Below, one piece after another: positions 9,311 to 21,499 of a DNA stretch of 64,000 nt (within the stretch, counting starts at the first letter, position 1; the number at the start of each line of letters is the position of its first letter). The notes below the pieces were generated by a model that had not been told where the DNA came from, made no database searches, and worked only from the letters and a program-made list of their open reading frames with translations. Source of the DNA: Eulemur rufifrons (lineage: Eukaryota > Chordata > Mammalia > Primates > Lemuridae); the NCBI RefSeq assembly GCF_041146395.1, contig NC_090999.1, positions 70,003,001 through 70,067,000 of the forward strand. Reading direction: 5' to 3'. Made by a program: the position numbers and the translations under genes.

Positions 9311-10410
9311 GCATGTTTCTTTGCCAGAAAAATGGTCTGGCTATAAAATCTAAACAGAAATATAAACAAATGGTAAGTCAGAAAAACCCAAGGCTAAAAT
9401 TGTCATGAAAACAAAATAGAAACAATGTATTTTATTACACCAAAATAAATATTTTAAGTTGATTTTAAAATTTTTTCTTCATGTGTGTTTTCCCAATATT
9501 TGATCTTCCAGTAACTCCTTTCCATCATGGATCTAGTAACCCCCAAGATAGAATACTCTCCCCTTAAGCTATCACTTTCTTTCCTTTCTTACCTGTTCTA
9601 TGGATCCCAATAATCTTTATCTACCTTATCAACACTATGTTTTTAACCTGTTTTCTTCCATCTTTTGATGCAATATATAAAACTGACCTGTATATAAAGG
9701 TATATACAGATATAGCACAGGAGTGCTTCACTGGATGTTTTGGAATTGGTTGTGACAGTCATAGCTTCACACACTCCCCATTGGCATTTCAGTATTAGGG
9801 AGGCAACGACCTGGGGCTACTAGTGTAATTCTTTCCATTTCCCTTTATAAACACTCTCAACCTCATACCCATCTCAGCCCACCCTTCCCATTACCCAGAT
9901 ATCAGGGAAGTTATGAATATGGAGAAAAATTGTCCCATATTACACCTGGCCATTTTCTAGTTCTACCATTCCTACTCACTATCTCCCAAGAAGATGCACT
10001 TTAAGAAAAAAGCCTTAAACTTTCCTGTGCTGAATTTTCCAGGCTTTATTGAAAGAAAAAAAAAATGGCTGTCATTTGGTAAATAGTGGTCCTAGAAATA
10101 AAGACAAAAGATACACAGAATAGAGCAATGTTAGTTGTTATGATAAATAACAATGGGGATTTTAGCCACCAGAACAATTACTTAGGAATCTAAATATTGT
10201 TTATAGAAGAGAGGCTAAGACAAACTAGTGTTCTGGGTGTACCAGAAACATTAAATTCATTATATCTCATGATAAGAGGTGCTTAGACTAGGAAAATGGA
10301 GCTATCAAGAAGAAAGAAAGTGAGATCTAATATTGAGGATGTGATTAGAGCACATGTGGTATTCACTAAATTGAGACTTTGTGTTTGATCTCAAAAGCAT
10401 TTTAAGATGT
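9311..10410. other. sequence without a recognised feature
   Basis: A pyrimidine-rich part around 9480-9660 and ordinary AT-rich sequence. I see no gene, promoter or repeat I can name. Confidence 0.5.
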
Positions 10411-10414
10411 TTCA

Positions 10415-10612
10415 CTGAACCTACAGGCTTGGGGCCACATGTATCCTTCGAGATCCTTGAATGAGGCCTTTTGACTGAATCCAAATTTTACAGAACAAAT
10501 CCTTTCAATAGAGGGATTTTTTTTTCTGTGAAGTTTGGATTTGGTCGAGGGGCTGCACTTCCAAATCTGGAGGGCCACATGTGGTCTTGAGGCCACAGGT
10601 TGGTTCCCCATG
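10415..10612. mobile_element. palindromic DNA-transposon relic (hAT-type MITE)
   Basis: The two halves are inverted copies of each other. GACTGAATCCAAATTTTACAG near 10476 mirrors CTGTGAAGTTTGGATTTGGTC near 10526, and GGGGCCACATGT near 10430 mirrors ACATGTGGTCTTGAGGCC near 10577. The halves meet at about 10513. This fits MER117-like non-autonomous hAT elements as I remember them. It carries no transposase, so it depended on one encoded elsewhere. Confidence 0.65.
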
Positions 10613-10915
10613 AATTACAGAGCACCATTCAGTTGATGTCTGAGATGTGAGGAAGCCAGGCAGAGGTGGCTGTTCAACTGTATGATTCTGCTGCGTTATT
10701 CATCCCTTGCTGAAAATCAAGTATCTCTCTGGATGTGTAATGACATTGTGACCCATGAGCATGAATGCCACCAGTTCCTTTTCCACTCCATTCCCCAACC
10801 AACATTTAACGAATTACTTAAAGAAATGTTTTTTAAGTGGTATCTATAAATATCAATCCTGATATTCACTTACAGCACAATCAATTCTGGCCCCCCAAAA
10901 TAAGCACAATAATAA

Positions 10916-11150
10916 TAGCAAAAAAGCATTTATCATATACCACCTACTCTTCTGTGCATTTTACATATACTACACCATTTAATTCTCACAATAACTTGTG
11001 AGATAATTAGTAAAGTGTCAGTTATTTGTCCCCATTTCATGAGTGGCAAAGATGAGGCAAAGAGAATCTAAGTGATACCCCTAGAGTCTCACAACTTCCC
11101 TGTGGCCTTCAGGCAGTCCAGCCCGAAGAGCAGGGGTTTTGACTATTGTG
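10916..11150 (-). mobile_element. MIR SINE
   Basis: Inverted MIR order: 'catttaattctcacaataacttgtgag', 'ttgtccccatttcatgagtgg', 'gatgaggcaaagagaatctaag', 'cttcaggcagtccag'. Good match to the MIR core. Confidence 0.8.
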
Positions 11151-12479
11151 CTAAAATGACCTTGAATCTTGAGCTATTAAATGTGACAGTATACTAGGAG
11201 AGTTCACATGGAAATTCTTATAAAGTTCTAAAACTTAAACTTTATGGTATTCTATGCTATAGTGGGTATGGATGCTTTATTGTATTCTGTAGTGGATATG
11301 ATGAATAATAAACGAGATTAATACACATGTTGAGATATTTAAATGTAAAACAAAGGAACTTGCTAAACCAAATTGGTCAGTGATTAGGCAATGTAATTAA
11401 ATGAAGATCAGCCCAAGAGGAGACACTTATTGAAAAGGTCATCTTCCCTCCGTTTCCTAAGAGATTTGTCATGGGAAGCAGCCTATGCCAAAGATAGATC
11501 TAGATTCTACTTATTTTAAATGTGATTTGATTTACAAATGAAAACCTAGTCCTTCCACAGTCTTTTTCTAAATTAGATATGCTTTCCAGAATTGTTTTGA
11601 AAATATCACATAGAGTCGTTTTTAGAAGGTTTTTATTTAATGCACAAGAGGCATGATGTGAGTGTTATTAACACATGATATGCTCCTGTGTCATGAAAAC
11701 CTTTTGCTGATGGCACCACAACACACAGAATGCTACTACACCACTGAATAAATTAATCACATTAGTGATCTAGTATCTAATGGGGGCCGTGAAGAACAAT
11801 TCACAGAAGTACTTGATGAACATGTTACTTTATCATTCAGCCAGGTCATTCCATTTTTCATATCTGTCAAGATATAGAAAGGGTTAAGAATCAGATAGGA
11901 GAGGTTGCTCTAGAATACCTAAGAAAGGTCCACGAAAAGAGTCTTGACTACTTTCGTGTTAGTCAAAGGTATATGTTAAATTATGAATCACATGAATAAT
12001 TAGATATAAGGAATGAGGTCAGATTTTAATATAATTATCTGAATATATTAGAGATAACAAATTTAGCTTCTACAATAAACGCAAATATAATAAACATTGT
12101 ATGGTAACAGACAATTATATCTTTCATTGGCATATAAAGTAAAAGCTTTATTTCAATTACTTAACTGCAATAGTAAATTGGCAATCCATTTGTATTCAAA
12201 ATTTCCTGACTTCTTGGAAGAGAGAACAGATTCCCAGACCTCTGCCAAACAGAAAAAATTACATTTCTTCTTGCCAGAAACCACAATTTGCTAATCTTTG
12301 TATTGTCTAACATAACACTTTAATGTAGTTATTTATAGGTTGAATTGAGTGGTCAAGATTTTGGATAGTAGAAGAAGATTTATAGCAGTATTTCTCATAT
12401 GTGGTTTCACTGGGGGCCCTTTTAAAGAAATAAAACCAAAGTTAAATCACAAATTACATTTTTAAGAAAGCTTTGTAGA
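11151..12479. other. AT-rich sequence without a recognised feature
   Basis: No gene or nameable repeat. The sequence looks unique. Confidence 0.5.
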
Positions 12480-13165
12480 GGCGGAAAGTGTGTGATACCT
12501 TTCCTCCCCATATAAAGGTTGTAGCCAATACTCTTATAACAAAAGACAAGTTAACAAGAGAAAAGCATAAAAAATTTATTTAATCACAGTTTTACGTGAC
12601 ACAAGAGCCTTCAGATATGAAGATCCAAAGACTCATGAGAAAGCTGTCCATTTTAATGCTTAGATGCAAGAAGAGTTGGCAGCCATAGAGAAATGTGATT
12701 AGACAAAAAGAGAATAATCTAATAGTAATAGGCTGACTGGAGAAACCAACCAACGCCTGTCTGCTCAGATTCTTCATGGCGTCTCTGTGTGACATTCTTT
12801 CCTCACAAGTATAGGCAAGACCCCTTCTGGAATGAGGGTCCTATAGTCTACTTTCAAACAGATAGGTCAGGGAATTTCTTTACGACCAGTTCTTACACAG
12901 AAAGGTAGGGGGAGGTTAAAGTAACATTTCTAGGTTTTACAATAGCTTGAGAGAAGGAGTTCTAGTTTCTATGACCCACCTTGGGGAAGAGGAATTCTAG
13001 TTTCTATGACTTGCCTTGGAGAAGTAAGGGGAGCAAGAAGAAAGGAAAAGGTCAGAGAGAGACTTTGTTTCTAGAGCTTTTCCAATGTTCTTTAGTTCAA
13101 AGTACCCAGCATGCCAAAGCACCATACTTTGGGGTATTGTTTTCTGAGCCTCAACAGCTTTAAAA
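12480..13165 (-). mobile_element. ERV-type solo LTR (copy 1 of a pair)
   Basis: Related to the element at 13620-14215. Both share AACAAAAGACAAGTTAACAAGAG-type sequence at the left and ATGCCAAAG..GCA..ATACTTTGGGGT-type sequence at the right. The minus strand has AATAAA (complement of 12578-12583, TTTATT). It contains a local duplication of TTCTAGTTTCTATGAC (12960 and 12991). No internal retroviral sequence adjoins it. I judge it a class I ERV LTR of unknown subfamily. Confidence 0.6.
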
Positions 13166-13269
13166 TGAATTAAATTCAAGCTAACAGTTTTACTGTAATA
13201 TGAGTATTGTTATTTTGCTACAGTATACTGGAGTTTATGACACAGGCTGTTTGAGTTTGATATTATATT

Positions 13270-13505
13270 TGTACCACCATTTAAAGCTAACATTGGTTAA
13301 TGACTCTGAGTCAGGTATTGTTCTATATAATTAATGTTTATAAAATATTTCTTTAAGTTCAACAACAGTCCTCTGAGGCAATAAATTTGTTTTCTTATTC
13401 AAGGCAAGAGATCTTAATTCATTTTCGAAGTTACACAGTAAGTGATAGAGCAAGTTTAAAAGTTGGTAGTCTGACAATAGAACACTCTTAAATACTACAT
13501 GATAC
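13270..13505 (-). mobile_element. MIR SINE, decayed
   Basis: 'ttaatgactctgagtcaggtattgttc', 'aacaacagtcctctgaggcaataaa' and 'gttacacagtaagtgatagagc' follow inverted MIR order. Confidence 0.65.
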
Positions 13506-13619
13506 TTATTCTAAAATAGCATGTTCATAACGCTATTCCTCTCCACCACTGGGAGTTCTAAGCAAAGTTATAAAGGGAACTTATGTTATTGGGGGTCAAA
13601 CTATAAAATATGATATTTC

Positions 13620-14215
13620 TAACATGTTAGGGAAGGAGAACTTTTTCTCTACATTTTTAAGTTGTGAAGCTGGAAACTCAGTTAAACTAACCAAAAGACA
13701 GATCAACAGGAGAAAAGACATATACATTTTATTTGATGTTAATATTTAAAATTTTTATGTATATGGAAGCATTCGTAGAATAAACTCAAGATCCAAATTG
13801 ATTAAATTCTGCATATGGAAATATAATGTTAATAAAGGGTGATAAATTGTGAAGATGTGGTAATAAGAAGAAAAGGGGTTCCTATTAATATTTCTAGGGG
13901 CAGTGAATTGTGGGAAGACGCATATATGTGAAAACTAATGAAAGGTAAGAGCTGTCTAGTAAGATTTGTGTGTGCTGATTCATCTCAGCATTGTGTCCAT
14001 CTGTACTGACAATGGCTGTTCCTCCCTTCCTGGTATATGATACAGGGCGACACCTTTGCAAGGAAAATTTACGCCCTGCTCTTAGGCAGATAGGGGGTGA
14101 TGGAGAGCTTTTCCTGTGTCTGCTTTTTTTCAACTGTCTTCCGCTTAAAATATTTCTTATGCCAAAGTAGCATATTTTGGAGTGGCATATTTTGATCCAC
14201 TTCACACGGGAAACA
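13620..14215 (-). mobile_element. ERV-type solo LTR (copy 2 of a pair)
   Basis: Same family as 12480-13165, clearly diverged from it. Its left side has ACCAAAAGACAGATCAACAGG and an AATAAA on the minus strand near 13730; its right end has TATGCCAAAGTAGCATATTTTGG followed by GTGGCATATTTTGATCC. A MIR, older than either LTR, lies between the two copies. They are therefore more likely two separate solo LTRs than the two ends of one provirus. Confidence 0.6.
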
Positions 14216-16310
14216 GAATCTGGCTATTTAAAATAAAAATATGGTGTGTGAGAATTGGATACAACAGTAGTAATGGAAGCAAAGGACAAGTTTTTATAGG
14301 GCCTTCAAGTTGCTTGTCACCAATTTAAAAATGCCACAGTCATTCTTAGCCATGTAGAAACATAAAGAGTCCTAGTTCCTAAAAGTTGTTTCCTGCTCTT
14401 CTGAATGTATTTCATAATGCAAGGGTGAAAAGAATAGGTTACTAGATATTGAAATGATTACTATTTAGGAGTATGATTATGGTATGAGTAAGACAGGATG
14501 AAGAAAGGAAACCATCTGGACAGAATAACATACAACTGAAAAATGTAAGTGCACAAAAATTTCTTACTAAAGAGAAGTAATAAAGCCCACAACACCTGTC
14601 ACCATTATAGATCCAATCATCTGGAAAAACAGTTGGTACAGAAAATATACCAACCCACAGGCATTAGTCAGAGCTGGCTTCACATTGCAGCCAGAATGTG
14701 GCTCATGTATTTGCATTTGCTTGAGATGGCACAGGCTGCTTTAGGAAAGGGAGGTGTCCCAGGCCTTTTGTGAGGAGTAGCAGGCAATTGAGAGATTGTC
14801 ATTCTTAGGGCAAAGGAAGTGAGTGTAAAACAAAGACATTAAGTGGCTTTAGCCCATTTCCATTTAATTGACTTGCAGAGTTTAGCCAGTGCTGTGAGTC
14901 TAGACCAATGCCCATGACACGCTGATTCTTTAGAATGCCCATACAATTCTCTGCCCCACAGTGGAATTACAAATTTCCAACACAGTGATTTTTTTTTCCA
15001 AAACCTTTTTATGCCATTATTGTTTTTATTGTAATTACTTAATTATGTTAAATGCTTTTAACATTATATACAGTTTTTTTAATGTTAAATTTAAGGTAAG
15101 ATAACTGTGAAAGACTGGAGAAAATGACAAAATTTAAATTTGCTACTCAGAGTCCTTTTAAAATGTAAGTTTATATTCTAATTAAAATAAATCCAAACTG
15201 AAAATTTGATGCCCTGTGATTACAGGTTAGATAAAAAATGTACATATATACTACTTATGTATGTAGCTATGCACATTTAAACTTTCCAATAGCATTATTT
15301 AGATTAATTGTTTCAAGCTTTGTTGTGTCTGTCAATTTAATCGGTAGAATAAATGCAGTACGACATAAATATGCCCATCATATAGTTCATGTGCTTTGAA
15401 TTGTAGATAACACATCACAGTACGCCCTTCCTCATTGTCTTATAATGTTCTACCCTTTGCCCCATGATCAAAGTCATTGTAATTGGAGATCATAATCTAT
15501 TTTTGTAGGGTTATAGTTTACCACAATGGATTCTCATTTCTTTTTAAACCAAAAATGAAGAGACATATTTATTCTGTTATATAAGACAGAATTGGCAAAG
15601 TAGACTTCTGATAATTTCATGGATTATGCTTTATCTATTAAGATGAAAGGAAAAATGTATTTTTCTCAAGAACATTGAGATATTAGGTGTGATTTGATTT
15701 GCTGTGAAAAGGGAGAATAATAAAGTCAGGATACTGAGCTCTGTGTTATACTCTCCTTATAACTAAAAGATGGTACTATTGTTTAAATAAAATACAATGT
15801 CATTTAACACATTATTCCTTAGTCCATAAGCTACCCTTACAAAAATAAATGCAGACTTTATAATTTGAAAGAACTGCTATCATTAGAAATGTGCCTAAAT
15901 TATACCAGAAGAATAATTTATCATTTATTATCATTTAAGAGAAACTGTCTCAATGATAAAAGCAACATTGTATAAAGTATTTCCCAAGAAGCTTGAACCA
16001 TATATTATTTATGAATTGTCATGAGAAAAAGCTCTGGTTCTTTTTCTGTTTAAGTATTGTACATTGAAAGTAATATCTTATATTGGATCACATATTATGA
16101 CTTCATACAAATATTTTTTAAAATAAATGCCCTGATTAAACTATTGCAAACATAAAGCATTAACTCATGGTTTCTTTCAAGATTTTCCACACATATTTAG
16201 TTTCCAGTTTGGTGTAACATCCAATGTTCTTTTTCAACTACATACAAGTAACACTTCCATGTAAATTACTCTTTCAAAATGTAAAATATATGGGCTTTGT
16301 CATCTTTCTG
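14216..16310. other. AT-rich unique sequence
   Basis: No gene. Several TAAT-rich stretches (15000-15100, 15900-15950). Nothing is assignable to a repeat family. Confidence 0.5.
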
Positions 16311-16313
16311 AAA

Positions 16314-16500
16314 GCATAGTTTAAATTCTGTGTTTTACCATTTACTAGATGTGCATTGCAAGAAAGTTACATAACCTTTCTAGGTTTTATTATAAAAATG
16401 TAACTCTTACATCTTAAGACTGTTTTAGTTTGAATGTGCAATAGTATGTTTGAGAGTGCCTATGCTAGCATGTAGCAGATACTAACAATTCAAGAACTTG
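16314..16500 (+). mobile_element. MIR SINE, decayed
   Basis: 'ttctgtgttttaccatttactagatgtgcattgcaag', 'aaagttacataacctttctaggtttt' and 'gagagtgcctatgctagcatgtagcagatac' run in sense MIR order. Confidence 0.6.
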
Positions 16501-18235
16501 GTGTTTCCTTCCTTTCTCAAGTACTTTATCTTGCTCCTTCTGGGTAAGATTACATTACAAATTATAGTTTTTATTTTCAAACCAAAATTATGTTATTATT
16601 GCTATCACAGTGTGTTTTTCTCTTTTATTTCTGATACCTATTCATTTCATTTTAAAAGCTCAGACTATAGTTAAAAAATAAGTTATCTATTTCAATCTTT
16701 TCCTTTCTGTTTAGGGAACAGAGCACCTGTAGCCATATTAGAATACAACAGAATCAAAAGACAAGGCTCAAGTTAGAAAGTGAAATCTACCTGACCAGTT
16801 TTCCAAGTGAGAGTCTAACATTTTTATTATGATCTGCAAGGGCCAATTTATAATAGAAAACTTTACCCCTTCAATGCCTTCCAGTAGTTACCAAACATGA
16901 AATGTTTCACCATAAGATAGTACAACTTCATCCACATCACCATGACATTCAGAAATAGATGTGTAACTATGAGATGAATATTTCTTTTCAAGTTTTAAGT
17001 ATGTATATTTAAAAATATACATTGTATTATACAAATGTATTATATATACACATAGGTATATGCATACATATATCTAGCACACAGAGAGTTCAAATATTTT
17101 TAAACATTTTTTTAGTACTAGATCTTTTTGGGTGTGCTTATGTTATACTATTCCCATTATAGTTTTCATCCAGTCTGTTTAAAGTACAAAAACAGTTTTA
17201 TTATAATTTTTAAAACTAGAAGACACTTTTTAGCCCATATTTGGTCAGTGTCCAGGATTTGTTATTCTGTATAAATTTTTACTATTTTCACCTCCTAAAC
17301 AATGTAGCTCTATTCTACTTTTACTCAATTGAAGTTTTCTCCTAGTATATAATTATGGACCAAGAAAATCAAATGAAATATTAATGAGTTTAAGTTGCCA
17401 ATATATATATAAATATTAATGACTAAATTTTGAAACTAGTTTTTACTGAACCTGATAAATTTCTCTCCTCATAAAGTGATCTTATGGTGCCCATGCTAGC
17501 AAGTGACAGAACAGGGATTTTTACAAACTGAATATGTAATTTAGAAATGACAATGTTTCCATAGTTACCATGATTAATTGCTGAGTGCATTTTACTACTT
17601 TACCAGTAACTAAATGCAGTTATTGGTTCCATAATATTGCTCCATAGCTAAAGGTGCAAACTCTCATATATTTTGTAAGAGAGAGTTGTATAAGTCAGCA
17701 TACATCCAGAGGATCATGGCCTGAATGGATGTAGGCTGAAACAGAAGAGAGTTTAAATAGCATTTAAAATAAAAATTATGTACTTCTGCTTCCAGAAAGG
17801 TGTAAACACTTCTCTATATTCCTCTTGGTAAGGACAACTAAAATCCCTGGACATTGTGTATAAAACAAACATACAAGATTCTGAAAGTGAAAAGAAGAAA
17901 ACAGACCAGCCAGGACTCTTATAACACAATGGTGATTTCCCAGGGTTTTCTTTTAGCCTCGTATATCCTAGAGTTGGAACCAAGAAGGCTACAATCCAGA
18001 AATATTAACATCAGCAACAAAAAAAATGCCTCAGTAAAAGACTGATCTCACCAACCAAAGAACTATTCTTGATACCCAAGAAAAGGGCAGCTTAGAAGGA
18101 TAGAAAACATTTAGACAATTACCACTCTACTCCAACCAAACACCAAAGAAAAAATTGTGGCCCAACCCCAACCATACCAACAAAGGCTGAGTAGAGAACA
18201 TAGGTTTTTCACACCCACTAGGCTGTAATTAGGCT
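16501..18235. other. AT-rich sequence without a gene
   Basis: TA-rich tracts at 17000-17070 and 17400-17420. The part from 17860 to 18235 is A-rich and may be an extension of the L1 that follows, but I cannot align it. Confidence 0.45.
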
Positions 18236-18239
18236 CCCC

Positions 18240-19783
18240 ATATTAACAGAAGAAAAAAGTCACATGATCATATCAAAGGATGTAGAAAAAAACATTTTAT
18301 AAATTCAACACCCATTCATGATAAAATTTCTCAAAAATAGAAATAGAGGGAAATAATAAAGAACACTTGCCAAAAAACCCTACAGCTAATGTATTTTGTT
18401 GGGAAAAACTGAATGCTTTCCCCTAAGACTGAGAAAAAGGCAAAAATGTTATTCTCACAGTCTTATTCAACGCAGTGTTGGGATTTCTAAGCAGTGCAAT
18501 AAGGACAGAAAAGCTAATGAATGCCATACAGATCAGAAAGAAATATAACTATCCCTATTTGGCATGATAGTCTACATAGAAAAATCTAAGAAATTAACCA
18601 AAAATTAATTAACCAATTGGTTAATAAGTTCAGTAAGTTTTCAGGATATAAGATAACATTCAAAATTTAATTATATTTCTTTATACTAGCAGTGAACAAA
18701 TGGGAAATTAAATGTAAAATACAACACCCTTTATAATTGCATAAAAGTGAAATATTAATACTTAGGTTTAAATCTGAAAAAGGAAGGTTCAGGGTTTGCA
18801 TACTAAAAACTATAGAACACTAGTTAAATAAGTTAAAGATTTTAAAAACTGGAGAGTCATACCATAATGGATTGCAAATCTCAAAATAGTAAATAATTCA
18901 ATTCTCCTCAAATTGATATATATGTGTATATATATATAAATTAACAAAACTTCCAACCTCACAAATAATGTGGAAGAACCATTCTATCCAGTTTCAAGAT
19001 TTAATATATAGCTACATTAATCAAGTTTGCATGGTATTGGCAGAAGAATAAATATATAGATCAATATAGGAAATAGATAACCCAGAAATAGACCCATACA
19101 AATAATGTGCAACAGATACTTGGCAAAATTTTCAAAGCAATACAATGGAAGAAAGATAGCTTTTTCAAAAATGGTGCTTTAACATTTACACTTGATCTTA
19201 GCCAAAAGGCTAAAAAGTGATGATGCTCTTGAACAATTAGACATCCATGATAATAACAAATAGAAAAAGATGAAACTCAACTTAAGCCTCACACTTTACT
19301 CAGAATGGATCACAAACATAAATGTAACAACTAAAGTAATAATATTTTTAGAAATAACACATAGGAGAAAATCTTTGGAATCTATAATTAAGCAAAGAAA
19401 TCTTAGGCTTAACACTACAAGCATGATCCATAAAAGGAAAAAATGATAAACTAGATTTCATCAAAAATAAAAAGTCTTGCTCTCTGAAAGACCTTGTTAA
19501 GATGATAAGAAGGCAAGTTACAGACTGGGAGAAAATATTTGCAAATCATAACAATAAAACTAATATCTGGAACATAAAAAAAACTCTCAATACTCAAGAG
19601 TAGAAAATAAAACAAAACAACAAATGAACAAACAAAACAATCCAATTGGAAAATGGCCAAAAGACATGAGCAGCCATTTCACTGAAAGGAATATAGATAT
19701 GGCAAATAACTACATAAAAATGTTCAACATCAAATGTCACTACATACCTATCAAAATGACCAAAATAAAAAAGCACTAACAGC
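18240..19783 (+). mobile_element. old L1 (L1M-type), ORF2 reverse-transcriptase and C-terminal region
   Basis: The plus strand follows L1 ORF2 in order: 'cacatgatcatatcaaaggatgtagaaaaa' (RT segment), 'tattcaacgcagtgttgggat', 'ctatccctatttggcatgatag' (where intact L1s encode the catalytic FADD), 'ttttcaggatataagataac', 'gcatggtattggcagaagaat', and 'aattggaaaatggccaaaagacatgagcag'. Frameshifts and stops are frequent, and the catalytic motif is changed, so nothing functional is encoded. It is interrupted by a U2 fragment (19187-19221) and by an LTR from about 19784; it resumes at about 20651. Confidence 0.9.
19187..19221 (-). pseudogene. U2 snRNA 5' fragment, retro-inserted in the L1
   Basis: The minus strand carries a 35-nt match to U2 nucleotides 1-35, including the unbroken block GCCTTTTGGCTAAGATCAAG. 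Differences lie at the C/G positions of the first twelve bases. The L1 frame around it (AATGGTGCT ... GAACAATTAGACATCC) lacks this segment in other L1s, so it is a later insertion. TGGTGCT before and TGATGCT after may be a worn target duplication. U2 acts at the branch point in splicing; this piece lacks the Sm site and stem-loops and has no promoter. Confidence 0.8.
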
Positions 19784-20650
19784 TGTGGTATTGTGATATA
19801 ATAAGAAATATATATTCCAACTTTGTTCCTGGTTTCTCCCACAGAGCTCCTAAAATGCTTGGAATTTCTGAGTAATAGGTACAAGAATAGTACCTTTTGT
19901 TATTCGTAATCTCCTTTCCAACATACCTGAGTTTATGCTAAAGAAGTGACTAGGTGGGCCTCTAGATAGCAACAGGATGAGGACTGGTTGGCAGAAGAAG
20001 CAACCATGTGATTATAGAGTTGAAACTTTCAGCTCCATCCCTCTAACATCTGGGAAGGGGAGAGGGGCTGAAGATATGAGTCAATCACCAATAGCCAATA
20101 ATTTAATCAGTCATGCCTACATAGTGAAACCTCCATAAAACCCCTAAATGACAAAGTTTAGAGAGCCTCCAGGTTGGCAAATGCATCCAAGTGCTGGGAC
20201 AGCAGTGCACCCTAACTTCATGGGTACAGAAGCTCTTGTGCTTGGGATTCTTCCAAACCTCACCCTATGTACTTCTTCATCTGGCTTCATATCCTTTATA
20301 ATAAACCAGTAAACATAAATAAATATTTCCCTGAGTTTTGAGAGCCACTCTAGCAAATTATTGAGCCTGTGGAGAGGGTCTTGGGGACCCCCAATAGTTG
20401 GTTGGTCAGAAACATGGATGGCCCAGATTTACAGTGGGAATCTGAAGTCAGAGGCAGTCCTGTGAAGCTGAGCCCTTAACCAGTGGAGTATGTGCTAACT
20501 CCAGGTAGGCAGTGTCAAATTTAGTTGACTCTTTGGGCTCAATTGAATTGCCCACTTGATGTCTGGAAAATTGGACAATTAGTCGTAGGTGGGGGGAAAA
20601 AAACAGACATTTAATCTCAGAAGTATCGTGAATAGAGGAACAGTTTTCCT
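19784..20650 (+). mobile_element. LTR inserted into the L1
   Basis: L1 similarity stops at about 19783 and resumes at about 20651. The insert starts near TGTGGTATTGTG and has LTR-style sequence: CACAGAGCTCCTAAAATGC, CCTCCATAAAACCCC, an AATAAA in CTTTATAATAAACCAG (about 20299), and GAGAGGGTCTTGGGGACCC. It ends near GAGGAACAGTTTTCC. TAAC on both sides (19780-19783 and about 20653) could be the target duplication. I recognise this as a common mammalian ERV LTR but cannot name the subfamily safely. Confidence 0.7.
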
Positions 20651-21110
20651 TTAACACCAAATGTTAGCGAGGATGCAGAGAACCTTGCTTATTCATACAT
20701 TTCTAGTGGAAAATAAAATGGCATAGCCAACCTGGAAAATAGTTTTGCATTTTTGTTAAAAAAAACTAAACATGAAACTACCATATGATTCAGCAATAAA
20801 AATCTGGTGCATTTATCACAGATAAATGAAAATGTATGTTTACATACACACATAATATATATATGAAAGAATATTTATAGCAGCTTTATTTATAATAGCC
20901 AAAACTTGGGGAAAAGACAGATGCTCTTCAATGGGTGAATGGTTAAACCTTGGTACATTCATGGAATAAAAAAGACTGAACTACAGACATATGCAACAAC
21001 CTCATTGAACCTCCAGAGAATTATAGTAAGTGAAATAAATAAATTCCACTGGTTATATACCATATGGTTACATTTATATAACATTCTGTCCATCAGTTCT
21101 TATAAGAATA
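20651..21110 (+). mobile_element. old L1, ORF2 3' end (continuation)
   Basis: Continues the L1 of 18240-19783: 'aacaccaaatgttagcgaggatgcagag', 'actaccatatgattcagcaat', 'atttatagcagctttatttataatagccaa', 'tcttcaatgggtgaatggttaaacc'. The last block is the conserved end of ORF2. The 3' end fades after 21100. Confidence 0.85.
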
Positions 21111-21499
21111 TATTGGCAGAGCTTGATGATTTTTAAGTACATTTTATCAGGCTCTCTATCTCCAGATTTTATTGCCTTCAGGAGAAATATGGTTGATTAC
21201 GCATCCTCCCATTGTCTGATGCTATTCAGGAGAAAAATCAGAGAGGTCAGTGAAATAGCAATTAGCTAGATCATTTCAATCAGGCAGAATAGGAGTTTGA
21301 GCTTCTGCTCTCCAATGGTCCCCACTACTCCCAACATTCCACTTTAATACACACACACTCATATATCCTTTCCAGATCTGCTGTGCTTAGTGGGAGGTAT
21401 TCCCCTAGTTGACTTAAATAGGAAAAGATACTTGTGAAATTCTTATAATGTTATGCTTTCTTAGCATCCATTTTAAATATAAACTTGACTTAAGCAGCA

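Noticed and set aside
19187..19221. Working U2 snRNA gene
   Set aside because: Only the first 35 nucleotides are present, without Sm site, stem-loops or promoter.
19451..19884. Two overlapping minus-strand frames of 69 and 96 codons
   Set aside because: Antisense to the L1 ORF2 remnant and the LTR. Hydrophobic character comes from complementing A-rich L1 sequence.
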